From positions 444,736 through 508,735 of the forward strand of contig NMRA01000193.1 in the NCBI GenBank assembly GCA_002633005.1: a stretch of DNA of 64,000 nt, written 5' to 3'. The notes below the pieces were generated by a model, which was not told the origin of the DNA, did no database searches, and worked only from the letters and a program-made list of their open reading frames with translations. The position numbers were made by a program, and so were the translations under genes. This document shows positions 37,524 to 47,186 of this stretch, piece by piece; the stretch's first letter is position 1, and each line of letters opens with the position of its first letter. Source of the stretch: Phoronis australis (taxonomy: Eukaryota; Phoronida; Phoronidae).

Positions 37524-38470
37524 TCCAAGGTTACATGCCACTATTCCGAAGGTTCACTACTCCGAAGTTACTCCGAAGGATCGTTTCCCTTAAAAGTTCG
37601 CTACTTCGAATGCCCACCATTCCGAAACCAGAACTCCGACAGTTCATTACTCTGATTGTCTGTTAACGAGTCGGAACTGACATGAGAAAAGTATTGTATT
37701 TGTGTCCATTTACTAACTATTTGAAGGTGTACAAAAGTTTAATAGTTCTTAAATTATTGATTGCATTGTTTACAAATGAGCTCAGTTCCAACAACTGCTA
37801 ATCGTGAATCTTCGATCTAACTAACGACTCATTCAGTAGGAGCACGTAGACGCAGCCAACCACTTTTTGACATTTGAGCGTAGCGCCTACGCACCTTAAG
37901 TTACGTTCAGTGCTCAAGGTGATACGGTGGGCTTTGGGCGCCTACTTACCTCTCCTTTTACCATTACGGCACTGGACTTCAGCGTAAATTTAAGAAGACT
38001 GAATGGGACTCTCCGACTTCTTGAAGACTGGCAGCCGAGGGACAGCGCAGCCTACTAACTACATTTAGTTTCGACCTGGCCATGCGCGTGGTTACAATCG
38101 GTGAGCTTGGGGCGCAGCGGCCCTAAACTAGCTCAGTCACGCTGTGAAAGGATGCGACCTTGACACGGATTTGATGAATGTATCGCGGTTGATAATTCAT
38201 CAACATTCCTACTTCATATTCTTTTAAAAATTCAAGTACGTACTCATATTCGAAAGATTTGCTGGAAATTTCGCATGCGCATGAAATCCGGGCTTTGTTT
38301 GCGTATAGGCCTAGGTACACCACCTAGTGCATCTAATAACCGAAGTGTCGTTTATTTTTGCAGGTAAAAGTATATCTGATACACCCAAATCCGAAATTTT
38401 TAAGTCTTTTCGGAGTAGTGAACCTTCGGAATAGTGAACCTTCAGAGCAGCGAACCTTTGGAATACCGGG
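37524..38470. mobile_element. Non-autonomous element with inverted arrays of ~20-bp 'TTCCGAAGGTTCACTA' units
   Basis: The left arm (37524-37650) repeats ATTCCGAAGGTTCACTACTC-type units on the plus strand. The right arm (38398-38468) has the same units as inverse complement (CGGAGTAGTGAACCTTCGGA and so on), preceded by AAATCCGAAATTT. The roughly 750 bp between the arms is CpG-rich and has no recognisable protein; the largest ORF overlaps the arrays. The structure parallels the 21.4-23.8 kb element: terminal arrays of a short motif in opposite orientation. Confidence 0.55.
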
Positions 38471-39019
38471 CTGTTCCCATTTCCAGCGATGTAAGCAAGT
38501 TAAGTAATACACAAAATACAACCGGACCAAAATATTCAAGTCGATCATTCTTCGATTAAATATTTCCGTCCGAGTATGTAACGAGGTGTAATGACTCATT
38601 AAGCACGACCGGTTTGAAAGTTTGGCAGGGGGAAACGCGGGAACGTTCTTTTTCTGGACCACATTACATCCGAATTTGGGTCCCTTTATTTGTGAGCACC
38701 CTTCAGGGCATCCTTACCGTTTCTGGTATTACGAATTCCGTCTGATCTTAGGAACCTAGAGCTGAAAGTCGTCGTTGTGTATACAGATTTCCCTACCTCC
38801 TAGTTAAGCTGCGTCAAGTGCCTTACGGAAAACTCTACAGTGTCGACGCTTGCAAAATATCAAAGGTCTACCGTACTAGAAATTCGAACCACCATCGCCC
38901 AATGCTGGCTACGGGCCTGCATTTTCAGCTTGAATTGAATTGTGATTTTGATGTGCAAGCAGGCAGTCGTAAACATTAGAGAAACCAGAAGAAATATCAT
39001 TATTTAGGTATCGATCCAT
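38471..39019. other. Unassigned stretch
   Basis: No ORF or repeat recognised apart from the right flank of the preceding element. Confidence 0.4.
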
Positions 39020-39185
39020 CAGAGGAGGCAGTGTGGTCATGTGGGATAAATCATGGGCGACGCACCATAGGGGACTGGGGGGNGCTGTAGCCCCCACTTT
39101 TTCAGTGCTGCGCCGCCCATGTAAATGTTTTCTTCCTTTACTCAAAGTCGTGGGTTCGAGTCCCACTAGGGAACACTGCTAGACC
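39020..39185 (+). mobile_element. tRNA-like SINE sequence interrupted by a MITE
   Basis: An A-box region GGCAGTGTGGTCATGTGGGA (39027-39046) and a T-arm GTGGG-TTCGAGT-CCCAC (39150-39166) are separated by the 70-bp MITE at 39052-39121. Without the MITE and one TAAAT duplicate their spacing becomes tRNA-like. GCAGTGT (about 39028) can pair with ACACTGC downstream (39173-39179), like an acceptor stem. Six extra bases between the T-arm and that stem argue for a SINE head or tRNA pseudogene over a working tRNA. The T-arm is perfect. Confidence 0.6.
39052..39121. mobile_element. 70-bp CATGGGCG-TIR MITE with TAAAT target duplication
   Basis: Ends CATGGGCGACGCA and TGCGCCGCCCATG are inverse complements with one mismatch. 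TAAAT directly precedes (39047-39051) and follows (39122-39126) the element, a clean 5-bp target-site duplication. One unresolved base (N) lies at 39083 inside a G run. It has the same family structure as 37229-37335. Confidence 0.8.
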
Positions 39186-39639
39186 TTTGAGTCAGGTATC
39201 TAGATCCTCAACTCGTTGTTAACTATAAATTAAAATAGCATAACAACGATTCCAGGTGATCAGTGCAACGGGACCACCTGAGCGGCCTGCGCATGTCTGG
39301 TAAAATGTGGACCAGACCACCTGCAACTAGTGATTCATTAAAAGTATGCGATCCCACAAACGAATCATGTTTTCATGCAGCTTGTATTCAGCAGTCGCCC
39401 AGCCGGTGTTGCACAAGAAAACAACAGCAAACTTGTGGACTTCAAAAATGTCTCAGAGCTCGAGCACTCACTCTTTCTTATTTTGAAAAGCCGGAGTATC
39501 CCCAAACACCAGAGCAATATTCAATAACCGCCGAGACTGAACTTTCAAAGCTTCTCGTGAATGTAATGAAACCTGAGTTTCCCACACAAGTCTGCATTTC
39601 CTTACGAGAGCTCCTAGGCTAAGACTGACATCGTTTCCT
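39186..39639. other. Unassigned stretch with a 119-codon ORF
   Basis: An ORF on the plus strand (39263-39622) is open but shows no recognised domain, splice context or homologue by eye. It directly adjoins the LINE relic. Left unassigned. Confidence 0.35.
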
Positions 39640-40640
39640 AAATCGGATTTTTTTTTGCTGAAATTAGCCTTTTGTTTCGATTGGGACGATTACAACCAAG
39701 TCATTCACATACAAAAGACACGGTGAATTTTGAAAGTCAATGTTAACGCCTTTCTGACACCGGATTAGTTTTGCAACAAGAAAATAGAAAAGTATACTGA
39801 GACAGCAGATGTCCTTGACGCAGACCAGTTAGTAAAAGCACAAGTTCACAACTGAATACAAGCACCCGAGTGACAGTACAATGTACATGTCTCGAACAAT
39901 ATGAAAAATTGCCAACGAACCTAGTTGCATCATTTGAAATAACAAATTTCTATCCAACGGTATTGACACTTTTGCTTAGCTCACGACAACAAGCTAATAC
40001 CCCTATAGTTCAATGGCATACTCAAAGCAGGGGGACTCTTCGAAATTAGGAATATTATCGCTTTATATCAAACAGAAGGTACAAAACCCGCATCAAAAAG
40101 ATACTGAAATAATTCAACTGGCATACGAACAACATCCTCGCACTTCATCTCTTCATAAGGGATAGCATTTATAACAGACTAGGTTTTTCATTTTTGAAAT
40201 TGCGTACTGCACTTCCTCAAAAATAAACCGTTTCACCAGATAGTATTTGACAACTCATGGGCTCACAAATGAAAGATTCTTAAAAATTTCATTTAACAGC
40301 CAGTTTTTAATATTTCCGTGCCAAAAATTGCTTTAGTGCAATATCTGCACCCCATCTCTCTGCTGGAGTCATCGGGAGTCGTATTCTCTTAAAATTTGGC
40401 ACCTGTCGTTTTAGTTCAACGCAGCCTAAGATCCCGAGTCATCCACACAAACGTTTCGAACAGCGCTATTTTTTCTATGAAATATTTTCGCGTAGCATTA
40501 TCATCAAGTTTCCATCTTGCATTCTTACATTCAACAAATGGTACCTTGCGTTGTTTATTGCTCTTTTCTTTGAGATAACTTTTCATTTTCTGGCAAAGTT
40601 TTCCAAAATGCCTATGACTCCTCGCACCAACTTTACCCAC
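39640..40640 (-). pseudogene. LINE reverse transcriptase fragment (inverted part)
   Basis: Minus-strand pieces in the expected order: a pre-RT linker with VECKNARWKL (about 40510-40540), then P-S-x-W-x-x-A-I-I-x-P-I-x-K-S and PLNYRGISLLS (40080-39985), then TGLRQGHLLSQ (39835-39800), then LLYVNDLVVI (about 39720-39690) at the position of the catalytic FADD box. In active enzymes these are 'W-K-x-A-x-I-x-P-I-x-K-x-x...Y-R-x-I-x-L-L', 'G-x-x-Q-G-x-x-x-S' and 'Y-A/V-D-D'. The second aspartate of the DD pair is lost and frameshifts and stops break the frame, so it is inactive. The neighbouring plus-strand segment at 40930-41280 is the 3' part of the same kind of element in opposite orientation. 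Confidence 0.62.
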
Positions 40641-40929
40641 TCTAAAGGACTGATTATTTTTTATAGTAGCATTAGGATAACACTGACGTTTCTGAGTAAA
40701 AAGATACGGTTTTTATGAAATTTGGTTGAATCAAGGTATCACGTGCGAAGTCTCGTTTTTAAATAGCTTCACGCAGAGTTAGTGACTGCTGTGAGCGTAG
40801 TTGGCGATCAGTGATATAGCATAACGTAAAACGTAATTTTAAGACTACTGTTTTGAACCATATCTTAAGTTACCGCTACGTAATAGTCTTATTCAAGCGT
40901 TTACTCGGTTACGTTGCTCCAACCATAGA

Positions 40930-41280
40930 CTACAAGTGGAAGTGGGTAGACACGAGAAAGTGGAATATTACAATAGATTATGTATGATTTGCGCTGATGG
41001 TCTTGTAGAGGATGAATATCACTTCATGTTGACTTGCAAGGGATATTATGAACTTAAGTCACGTTTTACGAAAGAAGTTCAATGGAAACACCCAACCCAA
41101 GAATCCTGTATACGTCTGCTTTCTAATCCAGATATATCTGTTGTTATATGTGCATTCTGCCCTAAGAAGAGAACAACTCTTAAATGGGTAGATTGCGTGT
41201 ACAAATGTGCCTGTTTGATTTTTGTTTATTGTACTTTGGGCCAGAAGCTTTAAATACTAACATGATGATGTAATAAATTG
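40930..41280 (+). pseudogene. LINE C-terminal and 3' UTR fragment (sense part)
   Basis: Plus strand from 40936: VEVGRHEKVEYYNRLCMICA followed by VEDEYHFMLTC, the 'E-x-G-R-x-x-x-(x)-x-x-x-R-x-C-x-x-C...V-E-D-E-x-H-F-x-x-x-C' module that follows the RT in CR1/L2-class LINEs. The open frame ends at TAA (41251-41253). AATAAA follows about 20 bp later. The joined 5' part is found inverted at 39640-40640. Confidence 0.65.
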
Positions 41281-41396
41281 CAAATTTCTTGACAGAACCA
41301 GTCAATTTTACTAAAAACACGTGGTTACGTGACCCACTTAATGGCAGATTGGCAAAAGACAAAAATCCAATTCTCCAAGCTTTCGACTTTCAGAAA

Positions 41397-41494
41397 ATTA
41401 TACCTTAACTATTATACATTAACTATTATACCTTAACTATTATACCTTAACTATTATACCTTAACTATTATACCTTAACTATTATACGTTAAAA
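41397..41494. repeat. 14-bp tandem repeat, seven units
   Basis: ATTATACCTTAACT repeats in perfect 14-bp register; units 2 and 7 carry ACATT/ACGTT variants. It lies about 120 bp 3' of the LINE tail. Confidence 0.95.
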
Positions 41495-43320
41495 TCTTCA
41501 GTTTTCTAGATATTTTGCTAAATACACAGACGTGTCAATGAGGTTCTGCCTAACCTTAAAAAGTCAAACCCTAGCACCGTGCGTCAATAACCTTTCTTTT
41601 TGAGACGCCATTTCAACACCAGAAATAAAGTCTCGCCAGGACTCCGACGCTAAAACTGAGGTCACCAGCCACCATAGTAGCGCCCATCTCATCTGCATAT
41701 GAATATAACTTAGCCAATATGTGATTGTAAAAGCCCGCATGACCGTAAAATTTTCCGGGGGGATAAGTAACAACAGAATGTTTGACGTGTATTTTGAATC
41801 GGCACGGGCATTATGTCATGCAATTTACACCCCGGAAGAATTGGTGATTATAGAGTACGCGTCGGCTACAGCTAGTCCTTCATTCAAACCATGTTGTGTT
41901 GAAAACCTAACTAGATAAGTGCCACCTCGTGCTCGTTGCGTTCTAGTTGAATTGTCTGAATAATAGATAAAACCCTTGTGATAGGGGTTGAATCCACTGA
42001 GCAACTGTCTGATTGTAGACTTAGATAACCACTCGACACATAAAGTCAATATCCATGGGACCTTGTGGGATCAAAATTGTGGCGACGTGGGGCGGGGGAC
42101 TTGTGGAGACCGGGGGTAATTGTGGGAACCTCTGGTGTGTGACACTTGCAGCTACAGTAGCAGTTATATATACATGTATGCCCCAAGACATTTTGTAGCC
42201 TGGCGGTCTCCAAAAAACTTTAATCCGGCACTGGCCAGTTTGATATCTGGGAGTAATAGTGCAGTCCTAGTTGATATGTAGCTTGATCAAGTTTGATTTT
42301 CTTACAAAAGATAAAATTTATCCAGCCCGAGCATACTCGAAAACTGATCAACGTTATAAGCAGCATAAATAAATGCCTGTCGCATGCCTAGTACCCAAAA
42401 CAAAAATCTCCTTCGAGGGAATGTTTCATTTTTGTAGGTCTTGGTTTTGTAATTTTGTTATATCAACTTTTGGAATAATTTGACCGTCTTGTCAGTTATA
42501 CAGTCAAATTCTTCGTCTTGAAGAAGACGTAATTGAATACTTACGGTATGATATGGTTCAGATTAGAACGAACACAAGGTCCCAGAAATAAAAGCCCAGC
42601 CCAAGGCGTGAAGCCACCGAGTGGAATAAACACTCCAAGTTATTGAGTACCGAAGTCGACTACGGAAAGACACGTTTAGATCCATCTGGGTACTTTGGTT
42701 TACGGTCTCGTCTGCTCGACAGCATCTTGTGTAGCGGACATGTGTTAAACTTGGCGCAGGTGCTCTCACAAGGGAATATTTGTCGGTATTTACCAGCAAA
42801 AATGAGGACGGAGAGCGAAATGAATGTGCGCGCAACACTACACCCCGATTGACACCATGCAGTATCGCCTCCGCACAACATCGACACCAATGAATTTGAT
42901 CCCCAGTGTACATCCGTCCCCCGTCGACGCTAGTTATAAGCTCCCTACCTCTCCGACATTACAACATTTTTGCCCGTCCCTGACCGATGTTTGGTCGCTT
43001 AAGCAGGTCTCTAAGTCAATTTTTCCTTTTATCGCCACCACTCTAGTCATGCTAGTGTCCCTTGTCGTCGCCTAGTCGCATTTTCTCGCCACAGGCGTGC
43101 AGACTTAGCTGTTTGGGGACAAAGCAACTACCAAAATAATCTTGAGTATACCCATATTTCCCACATTTCAACGAAATTCTCTCGAGGACGAGTCACTCTT
43201 TAGACTTGAAGACACTACGAAGTGAGCAATAAGGTCCGCCTCAGAGAAACAAAAAGTTCGAGGAAATGAGACAAAAGTCCAATAAACAAGCACAAACGCA
43301 CAATTCACAGTGGTGCCCCC
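41495..43320. other. Non-coding stretch, no supported gene
   Basis: Several overlapping chance ORFs (up to 116 codons on the minus strand at 42563-42913) with no recognisable domain. The 42.6-43.1 kb part is CpG-rich and could be a promoter or a young repeat, but no element boundary was found. Confidence 0.4.
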
Positions 43321-43445
43321 GTTTTTTTGTTTTTTTTTGTTTTTTTTTTTTTTAGTCCGCACGTCAGGAATTCGAGTCCCCCATACTGAAGGCTGGGTGC
43401 GCGCATGTAGAGCTCTGCAGTGCTGGACACTAACCGCTAAATAAA
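43321..43445 (-). mobile_element. tRNA-derived SINE with A-rich tail
   Basis: On the minus strand: A-box-like TTTAGCGGTTAGTGTCCAGC (about 43440), then about 50 bp later GGGGGACTCGAATTCC (about 43381-43366, B box), then ACTAAAAAAAAA ending in a roughly 30-base A/C-interrupted tail (43352-43322). The order of promoter boxes and A-tail is that of a retroposed SINE. Confidence 0.55.
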
Positions 43446-45883
43446 GCAGTCACATGTCTGCCACCAGTTTGGCCAACTTTGTTCAATACACATTTGAGCA
43501 TTTTCCACCCATGCACACAGTCCCCCAATTAAAAGATAACGATAAAACACAACATTTCGTAACCACAATCATGTATTTTTGTTATTGTAACTAATTGCCT
43601 TCTTTTCGACGTTTCCTGCAACTCCCCAAAAATCAAAGTTTACATTTAGTTCATGACATCTGCACAATATCTACAAAGCGCATGCCATATCTTTCTTTTT
43701 CAGTCTGGGCAAATAGAGCCCACTGTGTTCGTAAACACATGTGCCTTCAGTTCCCTATCAAAAAGCCTGGACGTATCGAGTCTCAAGAGCATGACAAGTG
43801 AAGTGCATCTTGGTTGTTTTACGCGGCAGCACCGTGAACGAGCAAAGAAGCTATGAACTCGGAAGCCCATGTCCATATTCATTGATTTTAAAAGACTAAA
43901 GTATAGTCTTTGCCAGTAAACGAGATTTGCTTACCCATATTTTACGCCTTCAATAATAAGGTGGATTAAAGGGATAGCGACATTCATACGTTCTCATGTA
44001 GGCCTACAGCTAATTCCAAGAAAACGAGCTAAAATACTTTGTAAGTCAGCTTGCGTTACAACAAGAGATTTTAAAGAAAAAACTATTTTACTAGGCCTTA
44101 GTTTAGAAACTTCCAAAACGCATAAACAGTTGAGTGAGCCCTTTCATGGTAGGCAGTGACGAAAAACATTTCACAAAATAACAATTTACTACATTCAAAA
44201 CACAATTTCTTATTTTTCCCTGTCCAATGAGTTAATTAACTACCCACAGAAAGCTGACTGGACGTTATTGCTGATGACTGTTTGTGCCTGAAATTGAAAG
44301 CATGAACGCAACCTCCAGTTTTTCCCTCGCTCGATGTCAGATGATCTTCTAAGGAAAACGTCACTGACGTCATGCTCATCAAAGGCCATTTGTTTTTGTT
44401 TACCTTTGCCATAATCTTGACACTTCACCAATTTAATTGTTTTGCATATTAGATCTCAACGCATCTGCAGCGCGTGTATGTTACAAGTGCCACAGTGAGC
44501 AGAGTCATTATGAAGTCTGCCAAACTAACAACAATAATGCCATCATCTGAAGATGTGGCCAAATGTGAACTTTAGTCTACTTACTACATGAGCATAAAAA
44601 TGGAATTCACATTAAACAGGAGTCAAAGCTGACGGACAGCAATTGATTTTATCAATCATAGGATATTTAGAGAACCTCTGCCCATTTATCGACAGGGATG
44701 GCCAATCCGATAACCAAGGGTGGTGGGAATTATTTTACAGCTTGGTATGTAAAGGATTGAGGGATGTGTTGTCTTCTCAGTAACCTAGTGCATATTTTAA
44801 TATATTAAGGCAACTGGAAGAATGTGCGACATTCATATTACGCTATCCATTTCGTTATCATACAGCGTCGGGTATACATCTGAGAGGTACATGTAAACAG
44901 AAAACATGATGGTGTTCGCCCTGGCAGCCAGTTAAGTTGTGAGACTGGTGAAGCCCTTTGTTTGACAATGGGATGGTACCACTGTTTGCAACTAAGGTTA
45001 TTCCAATAACTGGTATTTTAATTATAACAAAAACACAAGTCCTTGACCTGTATTTGTATGAAAACATCCAAGTAATCAGCTTCAATGAGACGAATGTCAC
45101 GGTGTTCACATTCGGCCGAATAACCTTAAAATACGTTACAGCGCAATTTCCTGGAAGTGGGTTCTAGGATATAGTAAGGGAGTGGGTGGGCAACCACAGA
45201 AAACTCCGGCGTAGGCCGTAAACTGAATTCAGCATGCCGATGTCGTTTTTGTCGCGCCCGTAAGGGAGGGGAGGGGGCAGGCACGTTAGGGCTCCGCTTA
45301 AATTGGCCTGTGATTTCTGCTATACACCTGCGGTAATGAAAACATTTCCTGAAAACCAACAATGTCACTTGTGACGACTAAGGGGTTTCATATATCGATG
45401 AAATAAAGGAGATCAAGACAGACACTTCCCGGCAATCGGAAATCACTATTTGCCGCAGGGTTTACCCGTCCGCAGCAGGAAAATGCATACTACGAAAGAC
45501 GTGTCACAATGTAGGATCTGTCCATGCTCGCCGAAAATGTGTAGCTCAACCCCGGAGGGTACTCTGGTCTCAAAGTACGTTCAAAATTCTCAACAATACG
45601 GTAAAAGCGACAGGCAGGCGAACTGCCTCCGGACACGATCGAAAATCATGATTGGGTTCATCTTGTGACTCCCTAGATCCATCAGTGAAGCAACAAAATT
45701 ATATCGCGACCGCATGGTCGCCGCAGTGACAAATTACATCCATGGACAAGCAGTACAGAGACTGAACAGATAACGTGAGACAAGTTTAACCATGTAATAA
45801 GCACTTCGGAGACATTACAACAGATGCCTGCAGATTATATTGACTACACGAATTTACCACTAATACGCACGTACATATTCAGG
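43446..45883. other. Non-coding stretch, no supported gene
   Basis: Chance ORFs only. A perfect CRE palindrome TGACGTCA lies near 44365-44372. No gene or repeat is recognised otherwise. Confidence 0.4.
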
Positions 45884-46205
45884 GCGTGGAAACGATTCCA
45901 AGGTCGCGCCTCTAATTCTAGCTTCGATTCCCTAAGTCCCAGTCCCGGACCAACAAACACCAGACCCGGCGCTCTCCTAAACTTCACAGAGGTACCGCAA
46001 ATACTCCATACCCCGAGTTCCAAAGAGCCGAACCACACGAGGTGCGTGTGTTCCCGGGTATGGACTTGGGTCATCGGGTATGGAATGTTTTCGGTGCATA
46101 TGCGGAGTTTAGCTGGTATAGATTTTCTACCGCGGATTTGGTGTTTGCTGGTCCGGTACTGGGGTTAAGGGAGTCGTATCTGCAGCTATGGAATCGTTTC
46201 CCCCT
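45884..46205. mobile_element. Imperfect foldback (inverted duplication) of about 130-150-bp arms
   Basis: The left arm (45884-46016) starting GGAAACGATTCCA and the right arm (about 46070-46203) ending TGGAATCGTTTCC are imperfect inverse complements. They share CCGGACCA-CAAACACCA, TCCCT, and ACTCCATACCC. The loop is about 50 bp. Because the arms match, similar peptides (for example G-L-R-E-S-x-L-x-L) appear on opposite strands. No target duplication was identified. Confidence 0.65.
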
Positions 46206-46461
46206 TCTGATATCGCTGTGTGCATATGGCGGAGCTGTGCTTTCGTTGTATCAAATCATAAACAAAATCTCTAACTCCGTTTTTCCGGTTAAAGAGGCAT
46301 GGAACACGGAAGATCGTCAAAAATACCTTTTAAACAATTACTGATGAAAGTACCATCTCGCAACGTCTAGAACAGAGTAATTCATTTTCCTATGTGAGGA
46401 AATTTCCAGAACAAAATCACAAAACTCACGATTTTTGAAATACGCGCGAAGGAAAAACTCC

Positions 46462-46678
46462 TTGATTACCACAGGGTTTCTAATCTCCCTCCCACTTTAG
46501 ATAAATGTGCGCATGCGCTCAGTCAGTTGCTTGAAGTCGCTTGAAGTCAAAGGTCACATTTTCCATATAAGGGAAATGTGACACGGCTATGTCTTGCAAT
46601 ACCAAATAAGGAGACGTGCTTTGCCATGTGGGAGAAAAATCGACTAAGTGGCGAGCATTTGACAGATTGTTTTTTTTT
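46462..46678. repeat. 217-bp direct repeat, copy 1 (ends in assembly gap)
   Basis: Base-for-base identical, as read, to 46970-47186, starting TTGATTACCACAGGGTTTC and ending in a poly-T run. Copy 1 is cut by four Ns immediately after the poly-T. Confidence 0.93.
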
Positions 46679-46682
46679 NNNN
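46679..46682. other. Assembly gap (4 N)
   Basis: Four undetermined bases directly after the poly-T end of the first 217-bp copy. Confidence 0.98.
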
Positions 46683-46969
46683 GGGTAGTGCGAGACAAGG
46701 CAACGAGTAAGGACAGCTTTGATTTGCTTACGAGTAGTGACTCATGATTGGCCAGACATCTGTACTAATATGTTTTGTCTTTCTTTTTCAACGGAATATA
46801 TTTGAACTTTGGTAATTTTGGGCTACAAAATGTAGAACAACCTTTCTGGTGCTTCTCTCCAGTTGACACTGAGACACGCGGAGAGTGAAGCGCTAACTGG
46901 TCCATAAGCGATGACCTAGTTTTCGCAGAGAACCTGGCGGATGACCTAGTTTACGAATTGCTGGTAATG

Positions 46970-47186
46970 TTGATTACCACAGGGTTTCTAATCTCCCTCC
47001 CACTTTAGATAAATGTGCGCATGCGCTCAGTCAGTTGCTTGAAGTCGCTTGAAGTCAAAGGTCACATTTTCCATATAAGGGAAATGTGACACGGCTATGT
47101 CTTGCAATACCAAATAAGGAGACGTGCTTTGCCATGTGGGAGAAAAATCGACTAAGTGGCGAGCATTTGACAGATTGTTTTTTTTT
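46970..47186. repeat. 217-bp direct repeat, copy 2
   Basis: Same sequence as 46462-46678 at an offset of 508 bp. Here the poly-T continues into unique sequence (GAAATTTGAAAAT). Perfect identity in otherwise diverged DNA suggests a very recent or artificial duplication. Confidence 0.93.

Noticed and set aside
38909-39166. Minus-strand ORF beginning MGLEPTT
   Set aside because: It runs through the tRNA-like B box and the MITE with an N; this start is a known artefact of translating tRNA T-arms antisense.
39143-39180. Functional tRNA gene
   Set aside because: The T-arm is perfect but the sequence is split by a MITE, and the acceptor-like pairing leaves six extra bases after the T-arm.
42563-42913. 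116-codon minus-strand ORF in a CpG-rich stretch
   Set aside because: No recognisable domain and an overlapping ORF in another frame. It may be a promoter or repeat, but nothing supports a gene.
45824-46344. ORFs of 76-114 codons on both strands
   Set aside because: They arise from the two arms of an inverted duplication, which gives similar peptides on opposite strands.
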